From Steinernema hermaphroditum (Eukaryota; Nematoda; Chromadorea; Rhabditida; Steinernematidae): a stretch of 64,000 nucleotides of DNA. The notes beneath the pieces are model-generated. The model was not told the DNA's origin, did not search any database, and saw only the letters and a list, made by a program, of their open reading frames with translations. Position numbers and translations under genes: made by a program. This document shows positions 32,764-44,404 of this stretch, one piece after another; within the stretch, counting starts at the first letter, position 1, and each line of letters begins with the position of its first letter. The DNA is taken from contig CM059623.1 of NCBI GenBank assembly GCA_030435675.1, forward strand, positions 6,846,012 to 6,910,011, read 5' to 3'.

Positions 32764-34083
32764 ATGGAAGGCAAGGACGATTTCTTTGGCATCAGGGTTC
32801 CTGAGACAAAGCCTTCTCAGGAAAATGTTAAATCAGAGCCGTCAGAGGGCGCGCCGAGTTCTTCAAATATCTTTGAAGAGCACTATTTCCCTTCTACGAG
32901 GCAAGTTCTCACTTGGAGCGTACATAGCTGTGCTTTATTAAGACAACAACAGGAAGTTGGCGCTGAGTCTTCGTATACGCACGAGATGAGAGCCTCTGAG
33001 GACGACGACTTCTTCACCGCTCACATGGTGTCCCGGAGGAATCGGCTTGATACACATGCAGTGGAAAAAACAGAACTGTCACTGGAGAGAGCTCGGAGCT
33101 CGAAGGCGGAGCTCGAACATGTAGTGGACATTGGCGTAACGAAGAAGAGGAAAAGTGGACTCGATGCGATCAACGAACTTATCGACCCTGTGTGGAATTT
33201 CAACGACGATGTTCTCTTGGATATGATGACGGAACGGGTGATTTATGAAGATGGTTGGTGCAAAAAAAACCTACAGGATCAAGCATTTTATGAATTGTAG
33301 AATCGGTTGTGGCCTTGGACAAGCCCTATCAAATGGCGTATTCTGGCACAAAGCCCGGGCAAGCGCAGCTGGACCGTCTTCTTACTCGTCTAGCGCAGCG
33401 CGTTGCTCCAGAATGCCAGAAGTTATACGTCGTTCGGACGTTGGACAAACACTGTACAGGAGTCGTTCTTTTCGCGAAGAACCTGGAACGCCATGCTCAA
33501 CTTCGGGAGGCTTATGAGGACGGTCGAGTGGAGCAGAAGTACCACTGCCTTGTGAAGGGCGTCCCAGTCGAAGAAAAGGCGACTATATCAATTCCGCTCG
33601 TCAAACTGATCAAAGGCAAGGACATGCACCTGGAGCCCGTGAGGAACCCGAAGACTGCGTTGAATGTTTATAACGTGATCACGAAGTACGAGATAATCAA
33701 CTCGAGCGCTTCCAATTGCTCTCTCATTGGTGCCACGGTTTCGAAAGGTATTTTGAAGAAACTGATTCATCTGTCTTACCTCTTACTTTCCAGATATCTC
33801 ACATCAGATTCGAGCTCATCTATCACATGGCGCCGGATGCCCCTTGATAGGGGACAACAAGTACAACTTGAAAAATCGGAAACTGCCACCCAAAGTTTCT
33901 CCGACGGCGATGGCGAAGTTGGACCTGGCACCGCAGCAATTTCGGCGTCTTCCGATGTTCATGCATCTGAATCAGCTTCTGATTCCCAGAGGCGGCGTCA
34001 ACTCCAAGTACATCTTGATACGCGCTCCAGTTCCGCACGCTTTCTACTATGTACTCAAGAAGCTGTCCCTATTAAAGAAGTGA
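32764..34083 (+). CDS. RluA-type pseudouridine synthase, RPUSD4-like
   Basis: Likely mitochondrial RNA pseudouridine synthase. The ATG at 32764 follows a TTTTTTAG acceptor at 32750, about 125 nt after the TRMT10 stop. The N-terminal part (about 140 aa) is acidic and poorly conserved and may hold one further intron (about 32909-32950). The catalytic domain starts ESVVALDKPYQMAYSG after an intron at 33256-33300. The active-site loop is VVRTLDKHCTGVVLFAKN with the catalytic Asp, followed by VEQKYHCLVKGVP, SHQIRAHLSHGAGCPLIGDN and FMHLNQLLIPRGG, the order seen in RPUSD4. AATAAA follows at about 34211. Confidence 0.9.
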
Positions 34084-34290
34084 TTCACTTCACTGGTTGT
34101 TGATTTGTTGTTAGTTCATATTATAGATTTTCCGACTCAGTACAGCTAGCGCTCGATGGGTATTTCAAAACACACCACTACATCACAATGATATAGTTAC
34201 AGAGCCAGTTCAATAAAATACAAATGTTCGTTACATACTTGAACGGAGGCTTCTATGTACACAGTAGGACCAAACAGTAGGACCAAATCT

Positions 34291-34488
34291 TCAGATGCGC
34301 TCTTTGATGTAAGTGGTGACGAGTCGGAAGGGCCTCATCTCGAACTCCAAGTATTCCTCATGACTGACCTTCACTTGGTCGCCTTCTTCGCGGTTCAGAA
34401 GTGTCACACACACGATCGCCGCTGGAAGGAGTTCACTCAGGGGGAAGGTTCCGACACTGAGGACAAGATAACCGTGTGAGAACTCCAT
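34291..34488 (-). CDS. possible small membrane protein
   Basis: 65-aa frame with one hydrophobic segment (YLVLSVGTFPLSELLPAAIV) and a polar C-terminal half (VSHEEYLEFEMRPFRL). Its ATG lies directly at the TTATAA/E2F-like sequence that also precedes rnr-1 on the other strand. No family was recognised and no minus-strand poly(A) signal is obvious, so it may be spurious. Confidence 0.35.
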   Translation of the reverse strand: MEFSHGYLVLSVGTFPLSELLPAAIVCVTLLNREEGDQVKVSHEEYLEFEMRPFRLVTTYIKERI

Positions 34489-34496
34489 TTTCGCGC
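34489..34496. promoter_or_regulatory. E2F-like site in the rnr-1 upstream region
   Basis: TTTCGCGC matches the E2F consensus TTTSGCGC. It lies about 350 bp upstream of the rnr-1 start codon, next to a palindromic CCTTATAAGG. Control of ribonucleotide reductase genes by E2F in S phase is well established in animals; use of this site here is inference. Confidence 0.5.
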
Positions 34497-34841
34497 CTTA
34501 TAAGGCCCGCCTCGTACACTGCATAAAAGGGCGCTCCAGAGGACAGTCCTGTACTCCGCACCGTGCTCATGTGCCTGAATGGGGCTTTCCCACTCATACT
34601 TTTGATTTGTTCGTTGCGGGACCAGGGCGCAGTGCGCGGTAAAAGAGCGCGCGAGAAAGTCGAATTTGATTGGGGTGCGTCGCCGTTGTGGTTTGGGTAG
34701 GCACTCTTCATATGCGACTTTCCGATCGGAGGTCGTGTGCTCTGTGGAGAGCAAGGTCCTGGTGCCGCGGTCTCCTGTCCCGTGTCTTCAAGCGGAGCTG
34801 CTGGATTCCTTCTTATTCGGACACCCGTTTCAGGCTCGAAG

Positions 34842-37492
34842 ATGACTACCATGCGCCGCACCACAAGCATCTACGTGGAAAAGCGGGATGGTCGTCAAGA
34901 AACTGTTCACCTCGACAAAATCACATCAAGGATAGCGAAGCTATGCTATGGACTCGACATGAATTACGTTGAGCCGGTAAGCACGAACGTGATGCTCTTC
35001 GCTAATCTAACGGTTCTTTAGCTTGAGATCACAATGAAGGTGGTCCAAGGCCTCTATAAGGGTGTTTCTACCGTCGCCCTCGACAATCTCGCCGCCGAGA
35101 CCGCCGCCTACATGACCACGCGGCACCCCGACTACGCGATCCTCGCTGCTCGAATTGCTGTCTCCAACTTGCATAAACAAACCAGGAAGGCCTTCTCGGA
35201 CGTCATGACCGATCTCTACGAGCACAAGCGGGTAACTGGAGAGCATGCACCGATGATCTCTAAGGAGGTCTACGACCTCATCCTGACCAATGCCGATGTA
35301 AGAGCACTGATTGTGACGTTGCAGTAACCAAGTTCTTCAGAGACTCAACTCGGCCATTGTGTATGATCGCGATTTCTCCTACACTTACTTCGGCTTCAAA
35401 ACCCTGGAACGCTCTTATTTGCTGAAAATTAACGGGAGAGTGGCGGAACGCCCTCAGCATATGCTCATGCGTGTGGCCGTAGGAGTCCACAAAGAGGACA
35501 TCAATGCCGCTATCGAAACTTACAATTTGATGTCCGAACGGTGGTTCACCCACGCTTCCCCTACACTTTTCAACGCTGGCACCTGCAAACCACAAATGAG
35601 TTCCTGCTTTCTTCTTACCATGCATGACGACTCGATTAACGGAATATTCAAAACCCTCTGGCAGTGCGCTCTGATTTCGAAGTCAGCCGGAGGTATCGGC
35701 CTGAACGCGCACTGTATTCGTGCTTCCGGAACTATGATTGCCGGAACGAATGGTACTTCTAATGGTCTCATTCCCATGTTGCGCGTTTACAACAATACTG
35801 CTCGCTACGTGGATCAGGGCGGCAACAAGGTTGGATCTTTACACCTTACGCTTCCACTAATGTTCTTAATTTAGCGTCCCGGAGCATTCGCCATTTACAT
35901 TGAGCCCTGGCATGCCGACATCCTTGAGTTCCTTCGGCTCAAAAGAAACACTGGCTCTGAGGAGGAACGCGCCCGAGACCTTTTCTACGGCTTGTGGATT
36001 CCCGATTTGTTCATGGAGCGGGTGAAGGACGACAAGGATTGGTCCCTTATGTGCCCACACAAGTGCCCCGGACTCCATGATTCTTACGGAGAGGAGTTCG
36101 AAAAGTTATACGTAAAGTTAGTGGAGCGAGTTAGCAACATTTGGATTTTATGCGAACTGTTGCAGGTACGAGGCGGAAGGGCGTTACAAGAAGCGCATTA
36201 AGGCCAGAGCACTGTGGGAAGAGATTGTCACATCGCAGATTGAAACTGGCACCCCCTACATGCTCTACAAAGATGCGTGCAACCGTAAATCGAATCAGCA
36301 GAATTTAGGAACCATCAAGTGCTCCAACCTGTGCACGGAAATCGTTCAGTATTCCTCTCCTGATGAAGTTGCTGTTTGCAACCTGGCTTCAATCGCCCTG
36401 AACCGCTTCGTGAATGAGGACAAGTCCTTCGACTACGACAAGCTCCATGAAATCACCAAGGTCGTCACCCGTAACCTCAACAAGATCATTGACGAAAACT
36501 ACTACCCAGTTGAAGAAGCCGAGATCTCGAACAAACGTCATCGTCCCATCGGAATTGGTGTTCAGGGATTGGCGGACGCGTTCATGCTTATGCGATATCC
36601 CTTCACCAGCCCTGAAGCTCGAAATATGAATCGCCGAATCTTCGAGACAATCTACCACGGCGCTCTTGAAGCGTCATGCGAGCTTGCTGAGAAATACGGA
36701 TCCTACGAAACATACGAAGGGTCGCCAGTGAGCCGGGGAGTTCTTCAGTACGAAATGTGGAAGACAGAGGATGGAAAGTCAGTTGTGCCAACCGAGCAGT
36801 GGGACTGGGTGATCCTAAAGGAGAAGATAGCGAAACATGGAGTGCGCAACAGCCTCCTGATCGCTCCAATGCCGACTGCCTCGACTGCTCAAATTCTCGG
36901 AAACAACGAATCCATCGAGCCTTACACGTCGAACATCTACAGCAGACGTGTGCTCTCTGGAGACTTCCAGATTGTGAACCCTCACTTACTGAAGGATCTG
37001 GTTGAGCGGAATCTGTGGAATGACAACTTGAAGAACAGGATCATCGCCCAGAGCGGATCGATCCAGGGAATTGCCGAAATCCCGAAGGAGCTGCAAGATC
37101 TCTACAAGACTGTGTGGGAAATCTCGCAGAAGGACATCATCGAAATGGCCGCCGACCGTGGTGCGTTCATTGACCAGTCTCAGTCACTCAATATCCACAT
37201 GGCCAAGCCCAGCTACGCGATGTGCACCTCTATGCATTTCAAGGGATGGAAACTTGCAAGTTTGACTTGGCGTAAGATTGGTTGCTGATTTCGCCTGTTG
37301 CAGGGACTCAAGACGGGAATGTACTACTTGCGCACGAAGCCAGCCGTCGGTGCAGTACAGTTCACCGTGGACAAGACGGCTTTGCGGGAGTCGAATCGCG
37401 CTAACGGATCGTCTTTGAAAGCTGAAAACCAAGCTGCCGGTGTCAGCTGCGCGCTAGACAACGAAGAGGGTTGCCTTATGTGCAGCGGCTAA
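34842..37492 (+). CDS. rnr-1: ribonucleoside-diphosphate reductase large subunit
   Basis: Class Ia R1 subunit that reduces NDPs to dNDPs. The ATG at 34842 lies 8 nt after a GTTTCAG acceptor. The N-terminal ATP cone ([20 protein letters not shown]) carries the activity site. Exon blocks run through [40 protein letters not shown] (active-site Cys), [17 protein letters not shown], the catalytic [11 protein letters not shown] (Asn, Cys, Glu), [16 protein letters not shown] (partner Cys), [34 protein letters not shown] and SMHFKGWK. The C-terminal tail ends CLMCSG with the redox-active Cys pair. Introns were seen near 34979, 35299, 35833, 36119 and 37255. Total length matches the roughly 790-aa family. 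Confidence 0.97.
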
Positions 37493-38037
37493 GTAATACC
37501 GAAAGATCGTATTTTCTGTATTTTGTAACGTTGCCCGGCGTCCGACACTTCTCCTTATAAAGGTTTGATCGAAACCTGGTTCTGTTTTTGTCGCACGGTG
37601 TCGTCACATCCACGGTTTTTTCTATCGCATCGTACTTGGGGTTCGTCGCAGTGGACGGCAGCGTCGAGAAAACGGATCCCCCATAACATCATAGTTTGAC
37701 GAAACGAGTCATATGGACCATGGATCTTAGACTTTTACCTAGACTCGAGGATTATGTGAGAAAAAAACCCTGCGAGAAAAAAAAACCGCGAGAAAAAAAC
37801 CCAGGAATGACAAGATGAATTATGTTTAGATGTGCAGTGTTCTGAAGGAGTCCGTCCTACCACGACTCTTTCGACATATGGAGAAGCTGCGCGAAGAATT
37901 ATTTCACTTTCACTGGAAGTTTTGTTGTAGTGTATAAGCACTGTCAATAAAATGTCAAGTTTTGATTTCTTCGTTCTTTGTAGTATTGTTCACAGCAATT
38001 TTGTCCAAGTTCGTACTCATTAGTCATTTTCAGACCA

Positions 38038-39480
38038 TGAATAGTCAAATTCTAGTAGGAAGAAGTCAAAAAGGTGGAGAGGTTATCCTCTACAACAGTG
38101 TCCTGCATTCTGGACATACTTTTACGTTCAGTATTAAGACCAGAGGTGCTGATGGTATGGCTGTACGATGTCAGGGATGCTTAAGTACAAACTCAAAGTA
38201 CAAGAAGGAAGGTATTGTATTCGTCAAAAATCTCTCGCAAAAAAGGAGAGGGCTCCTGCCACGAAAATTTTGCGCGCGCATTTCACGCGCCAAAAAGTTT
38301 ACAATGGGAAATGCTAAAAATCATAGTAATCCGATTTTTTTTTCGTTTCTGACGCGATTTCTCCAAATTCCATTAACGGACGGTTGCTCAGCAGACTCTG
38401 GCGCGTCGAATGAGCCCTGGCACGACTGCCAGTATGCTTTCCTCGCAGAGTTATTAGGATCAATGGTGGATAATGGCACCTTGAATCGTAAGCTGTGGAT
38501 TTTTAAGAATATGATGGATTAGCTGCCCATCACTATGTCGTACATGGATCCTCCTGTGATCTAGGACATCTCCAACATATGAATCTGTAGCTAACTGTTC
38601 AACTCTCAATTGCAGACTAATGGTCATTCTAATAACTCTGCGAGGAAAGCATACTGGTAGTCGAGCCAGGGCTCATTCGACGCGCCAGAGTCTGCTGAGC
38701 AACCGTCCGTTAATGGAATTTGGAGAAATCGCGTCAGAAACGAGAAAAAATCGGATTATTATGATTTTGAGCATTTCCCATTGTAAACTTTTTGGCGCGT
38801 GAAATGCGCGCGCAAAATTTTCGTGACGCGTGAAATACGCGCGCAAAATTTTCGTGGCGGGAGCTTTGCGAGAGATTTTTGACGAATACAATACACCAAC
38901 GAAACCAGTTCCTTACGTGAGAATTGAGCATGATCGATGGACCCGATATCCAGAAGATCCCGATAGGCCAAGCAACGAGCATTTTTGTGTAAGTGGCAAA
39001 GTGGTTGATACAACCACTTCTCGAGTTGTAGCTAGACAAGTCTACAGGTTAGCTCTGAACAATGCTGCTCGGTGCTTAAGATGATTGTTTAGGAAAGCAA
39101 CACAGAGTTGTGAGACTGACACGAAACGGCCAAAGTACGTACACAATAACATGGCCGCCTCTGTTTCTGCCGAATTGAACGAGCTGGACCGTGGATATGT
39201 CGACGATCTTCATGCACAGGTCAACGCGAAGCTTCCACGCAAAGTCAATTCCCGCCGAGCGTTTGCCTACCACAATTTGAAAAGCTTTGATGTAATTCGG
39301 AACCCTTACGAATCTCTTCCTCTTGATTTACAAGTAAGCACAGAAAAAGTTAGTTAGTAGAAAATTTCGTCGTGTCTAGGAAACTCTCTCACCCCGCCCA
39401 AGTAATACCGGTAATCCAAACAATGGTAATCGCTGGATCATTTACCAAGAACGGGAGCCAACAGAGGAGCCGATGATAAT
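38038..39480 (+). pseudogene. FLYWCH-like transposon protein split by an inverted-repeat insertion
   Basis: The ATG at 38038 follows TCATTTTCAG. Exon 1 reads MNSQILVGRSQKGGEVILYN, then a GMAVRCQGCLSTNSKYKK block that resembles a FLYWCH zinc finger (compare the better copy at 56738). The frame is then interrupted by the element at 38212-38894. On the other side it resumes with PVPYVRIEHDRWTRYPEDPD, then KATQSCETDTKRPKYVHNNM, ASVSAELNELDRGYVDDLHA and a helical RRAFAYHNLKSFDVIRNPYE. A further exon (ETLSPRPSNTGNPNNGNRWI, then EREPTEEPMIILGR) runs into the T-rich array. No MULE catalytic domain is visible. The gene may be dead or may splice around the insert. Confidence 0.6.
38212..38894. repeat. 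inverted-repeat element inside the FLYWCH-like gene
   Basis: Arms 38212-38449 and 38634-38894 begin GTATTGTATTCGTC and share CATTTCACGCGCCAAAAAGT and CAGAGTCTGGCGCGTCGAA-type blocks. The right arm carries an extra duplicated segment around CGTGACGCGTGAAATACGCG. No coding capacity of its own. Confidence 0.88.
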
Positions 39481-39485
39481 TCTGG

Positions 39486-39712
39486 GAAGGGTTTTTTTCT
39501 CGTGGGTTTTTTTCTCGCGGGTTTTTTTCTCGCGGGTTTTTTTCTCGTAGGGTTTTTTTTTTTCGCGGGTTTTTTTCTCCTACAACGGTTTGACGGGTAT
39601 AACTGTTATAGCTGGGTCTTTTTCTCTCAGGGTCTTTTTCTCCCGGGTCTTTTTCTCCCGGGTCTTTTTCTCCCAGGGTCTTTTTCTCCCAGGGTCTTTT
39701 TCTCCAACAACC
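39486..39712. repeat. T-rich tandem array GGGTTTTTTTCTCGC / GGGTCTTTTTCTCCC
   Basis: About six copies of the first unit followed, after a 35-bp gap, by about six copies of the second. A short complementary array is at 37757-37803 inside the other end of the element. Confidence 0.95.
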
Positions 39713-40042
39713 GACTCGAGGTCGGTTTCGTCAAACTATGATGTTAGGGTGGATCCGTTTTCTCGACGCTGCCGTCCACTGCGATGAAGCCCAAGTACGA
39801 TGCGATAAAAAAAAACCGCTCCCTGACACAACGGGTCTACTATGACCCGTTGGCCTTATAAACCTTCTCATCCACTGATACGGCGAGGAGAGGGAGCTTT
39901 CGGTCGACTTTTCTGTGAGATGTATTTTCGTGGCGGGACAACTCGTGCATTGGTGATGAAGCGCCGTTCTCCATTTCACGAGTCTTTCTTCTCGCTGTGC
40001 TTCCATATTTATTTGTTTTGGATCTGTTCTTAGGTATTCGCC

Positions 40043-40809
40043 ATGGAGAACATCATCGCCGAGCAGTTGATGAAGGCCGCTACCATGGTGGAGGAGCGGC
40101 TCGACCAGGAAATCCACGACATACAGAGCCTTGATGAGGACGGCCTAGAAGCTCTGCGCCGCAAGCGTCTTGAGGAGATGAAGCAGAAGCAAACGCAGAA
40201 GATGGTGAACGGAATCTTGCTGTCAGGTGTACAGTGTTTACTGCAGGAAATGATGGCTAATGGCCACGGAAAATACGAGGAAGTGCCGGATGAGCGTGCC
40301 TTCTTCGACGCGACCAAGAAGTCGGACCGTGTTGTGTGCCATTTCTACCAGGAATCGGAAATGCGGTGCAAGGTGGTTCACAAGCACTTGCAGAAGCTCG
40401 CTGCCAAATATTTATCGACAAGGTTTATCTCCGTAAACGCCGATAAGGTAAACACTTCGATGCACCGCTACTGCTATGCCTCACCGCTATTCCTACTCGA
40501 TTTCAGGCTAAGTTTTTGATCACGCGTTTGAACATTCGCATCATTCCCACGATCTGCATCATTGTCAACCAGAAAACCTCCGACTACATTCGCGTTTTCG
40601 AGGAACTTGGAAAGTCTGATGACTTCAAGACCGAAGTTTTGGAAGCCCGCTTGGGACGCACGGGTGTGATAGATTACGAAGGCGTAAATGCGGTTACTGG
40701 AATGCGCGGTGGAGATCTCAGGAAGGGAGCGATCAAGGGAGCCAAGAAGATCATCCGTGGCCCCGCGAAATACGACAACAACGATTCCGATGCCAGTGAC
40801 GACTGGTGA
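40043..40809 (+). CDS. txdc-9: thioredoxin domain-containing protein 9 (phosducin-like)
   Basis: Phosducin-like co-chaperone that modulates the CCT/TRiC chaperonin and tubulin/actin folding. The ATG at 40043 follows a GTTCTTAG acceptor. The N-terminal helix is LMKAATMVEERLDQEIHDIQ and DGLEALRRKRLEEMKQKQTQ; a 42-nt in-frame intron is likely at about 40206-40247. GHGKYEEVPDERAFF and RVVCHFYQESEMRCKVVHKH give the thioredoxin-like fold with a single Cys in place of CxxC, as in TXNDC9. RLNIRIIPTICIIVNQKT has the cis-Pro region, and the tail is acidic (DNNDSDASDDW). Confidence 0.93.
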
Positions 40810-41002
40810 TGCATTCCGTTCCATTTGTTTATTAATGTATAATTTGATCCTCATGAGTTGCTTTTGTCGCGATGTTGTTAAGCTTGGAGCCGAAGTGTTG
40901 TGCTGATTAAACGAAGTCAACTTGTGTAAGGTTGTTTATCGTATACGCGTTTTGATACTTTCTCGATATATGTCCATCTCACGTGTTGGCTTTCAGGGAA
41001 TT

Positions 41003-44000
41003 ATGGCCTCTCTAAACGCAAATTGGACTGTGCTCAATCCGGTCCAACTGCGAAACATAGAACTGTATACGGATCTGAAACTGCAGGTGTGTGATAGCGC
41101 TGTGTTGTTCGCCGCATGTGAATTCGGAGGCCCTATAGGTAACTCTGTGAGGGAATGATGTGCATAGATTACCGTGAGTTTTAGCTATTGCTGTTCCTCG
41201 AATAAATTCGAACGATGACAAGTGGGATGTGGCCGTTATGACCTCGAGTGGCATCCCACTTATCAAAGAGCCAATAGAGGCCTACAATGTGATGACAATT
41301 TCCTGGACCAAGGGACACAGAGTACGTTGATTTCCTTTGAATATTGTTAAATTCGCCTATTTTATCTGGTCATCCTTGAAAGACATGCCAGAGTGAACGT
41401 GTACACTCCAATGGGCGTGAAAGAGGAAAGCTACCTTATGTGCAGGGTAAGCGATCCACTGGGAATGATTAACACACCAGAACGTTCTAGCGGGATCACT
41501 CCGTCGGGGTGCACCAGTGGAAGGTCTTTTCCAACCTCGACGGAAAACTGACCTCATCAGGTTTGGCTGTTTTGACCGAATCGAAGCAGATTTTTGTTAC
41601 CAATGTGTTGAATACGAAGGTCATATGGCAACTGAAGGAATCCCTTATTAGTAAGTTTATTTCTTGGGACGGCAAAACAACGTAACGTATGCTTAGCGAA
41701 GGAAAGCGAAATAACGGCGTGGACCGTATTTTGCAAAGTTGCAAGTCCGCCGACAGTCATGATGGCTGTGAATGGACAGATCGTCATGGGAAGAAACGGT
41801 ACGGCGGCGCAGATTCAGGTGGGTTAGCATATGCACTCCTGTGATGAGGAAGAGTTTCCAGAATTTCCCTTGGGTGATCCCAGAATCCAAAGGAGTGTAC
41901 GTAGAAATTCAGCCGAACTGGGATCACAGCCAGCTTGCTCTGTTCAATTCCTCTGGGCAGATCCAAATAGTCGATTGCAATGACTACGCTGTACTCCACA
42001 GCATCAGTTATATGCACAGCGATTCCTCACTCGACTACCTTTGGTGCGGAAACGCTGCTTTATGTATTCATAGTCCGCACCAGCTAACATTCTTCTCGAA
42101 GGAGTCGGCGTCCTACTCGTGAGTCATTAGGTTCCGAATAGCGGAATCACCTTGCCTGCAGATTTCCACTCGACGAAAAAGTTTTTGTTGATGTCGAACT
42201 GGACGGACTGAAGGTCTTTTCCAAGAACACGTTGACATTTTTCACGATAGTTGACGGTGAGAACGTGGCTGCAGATGTCGTATGACGCTTATCATTTTCA
42301 GAAAATTTGGATTCTGTATTTGGAGTAGCGTCTGACAGACCAGGTGGCTACTTGTACGAAGCAGTCTTGAAGTTGAAGGAAAAGAATCACACAGTGTACG
42401 ACATAATTAAATCTATCCGAGGCAACCTAAAGAATGCAGTTGATCAATGTTTGTATTCGGCAGCACATTCCTATGAACCTGAACTGCAGGAGCAGTTACT
42501 CGAGGTAACCCTCTGTTTTGAGCAGCGTTCCATAAATAGACTTTTAGGCAGCAAAGCTTGGAAAGTGCATTGAAAGAAACTATGATTCTTCTCATTTTGT
42601 GGCGATATGTAAAGAAATCAAAGTGCTACATACGGTCAGAATGAAGCGTGTTGGAATTCCTCTGTCATTCCCACAGTATGTTTCCATTTCAGTCATTTAA
42701 GTTCATGGCCATTGCAGGTTAGCAGAACTCAAAATCAGTACCCTCTTGAATAGGCTCATTGAGTTACGACATTGGCCAGCGGCCATGAAGCTTGCAGAGT
42801 ATATGGACATACCTGAAGAACAAGGCATTCATCATGTGCTTGCACATTGGGCTTCAACGTTAATTGATGAATGCAAGAAGAACGGGTATGACGCCGTATC
42901 AGTGGATGAGAAGGTTTATAAGAAGCTGAACAACTTTTCCACTATCAATTATGCCAGTAGGTGATGAATACCTGCTCGTTCTGCACCTTTCACCTCGCAG
43001 ATATCGCTGAGAAGGCCTACAAAGCTGGACTGACGGAGTTGGCAGAGTTGCTGTTGAATCGCGAGAAGAGGAAGTCTCGTCAGGTAGAACTGCTGCTGAA
43101 GATTAGCGAGTCGGAGAAGAAAGACCACGTCAACCAGGCGCATCTGAAGAAGGCAGTGTCTATCGCATCGAAAAGCCACGAACCTGACCTAAGTAAGTTC
43201 TTCATGCCTATCCTCAATGCTCAGTTGTTCACTTCAGTTCATTTGGTGCTATCACATGTGAAGGTTCATGGTAAAGCAACAGATGTTGACCTTCTTGTTA
43301 GGAAATGGCCACAGGCACGGTCGCTGCTAGAAGTACGTTGAATGCACGTTGTCCCTACAGACGAATGCTCTTTCCTAGGAGTCTTACCGTGACGAATCTC
43401 CGAAGCATCTAGAAGCGCTTTATCGACAGAATGACGATTTTGTTCGGCAGGCGCTCTTCTACATAGGGAAGGCTATGGTCGCCAATTCCCCCTTTGACAC
43501 TGAAGAAAAAAAGGCTGCTTTGAAGATAGCACAAGAGTGCCTGAATGGCAATCGTGGTCGCGATCTCGGATATATTGGTCTTCTGTCCGATGTGGTTAAT
43601 TTACTGACTCTTCGTAACAGTTGGGATGTGTCAGATGGCGATGGATCGCTCCGCGAAATGTTTGTTTGGGCATTAGTGAAGGACATAGAGCAAGCCAACG
43701 AGGATTCGAGGAAGGTGTCCTTTTTGGATCAGTTGAAAAAGGCCTTCAAAATATCTGACAAGCAGTAAGTTTCTCGTTAGCTGAATTCGTCTTGCAACTC
43801 CTCTCCCAGGATGTATATATGGAAGATCGACGCGTACGTCAAGAACCGATTGTTTACTCAACTCGATCAGTTGGCGAGGGCCAAGAAGTCCCCCGTCGGT
43901 TACTTGGTCTGTTTTCGTATGCTTCTGCCACACCTAACGAAGCCTGTTCAGCCTTTTATAAAAGCCCTCACTGCTCACGGATACACAACAGAAGCCGAGA

Positions 44001-44188
44001 AGCTCATGGACAAGGTTTCTGTTTATGAAGAACAGGTGAAAGCATATCTGATGATGGATAAGCCGCTTGCAGCTGCCAAAATAGCATTTGAGAAGAAAGA
44101 TGGTCTTTCGCTGTGGAGAATACGCTCGAAATACCCGAACAATCCCGAGTTACTAGCACTGGTGGATAAGTATCAAAAAGCTCTTTGA
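41003..44188 (+). CDS. vps-16: VPS16, core subunit of HOPS/CORVET
   Basis: Endolysosomal tethering subunit that recruits VPS33 to HOPS and CORVET. The ATG at 41003 follows GCTTTCAG, about 190 nt after txdc-9 ends. The N-terminal beta-propeller starts MASLNANWTVLNPVQLRNIE and includes FAACEFGGPI and SSGIPLIKEPIEAYNV. The middle part includes TLTFF and VFGVASDRPGGYLYEAVLKL. The C-terminal VPS16 helical domain has STLLNRLIELRHWPAAMKLA, IHHVLAHWASTLIDECKK, IAEKAYKAGLTELAELLLNR, RQVELLLKISESEKKDHVN, AMVANSPFDTEEKKAALKIA and IDAYVKNRLFTQLDQLARAK. The stop is at 44186-44188. More than ten short introns. Length of about 800 aa matches the family. Confidence 0.93.
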
Positions 44189-44404
44189 ACGTAGTACCGG
44201 ATGTGTTCTCTTTCGATGCCTTATGTGTGTACATTGATATGTTTATAATAAGTGATAAGATATTAATTTATTATTTATAAAGCGCCTTCCTTGTGTTGTG
44301 CCGCATGGCTCTGGGAGGCAGTTTGGTTCTGCCGCTGTATTTGTGGTTCACTCTTATGCGTGTTGCATTTCTCGTGTTTTTAGAAGTACTGGGTGATGTT
44401 TAGG

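Larger units (their letters stand above)
37614..39817 (+). mobile_element. TIR element carrying a FLYWCH-like gene and T-rich tandem arrays
   Basis: About 100-bp inverted ends: 37614-37712 and 39717-39817, each beginning GGTTTTTT...TATCGCATCG and containing GTACTTGGG, CGCAGTGGACGGCAGCGTCG and CATCATAGTTTGACGAAAC. Just inside each end is an array of the unit GGGTTTTTTTCTCGC or its complement (37757-37803; 39486-39580 and GGGTCTTTTTCTCCC at 39620-39705). Long inverted ends plus a FLYWCH-type gene suggest a Mutator-like (MULE) element. I could not see a convincing target duplication. Confidence 0.75.
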
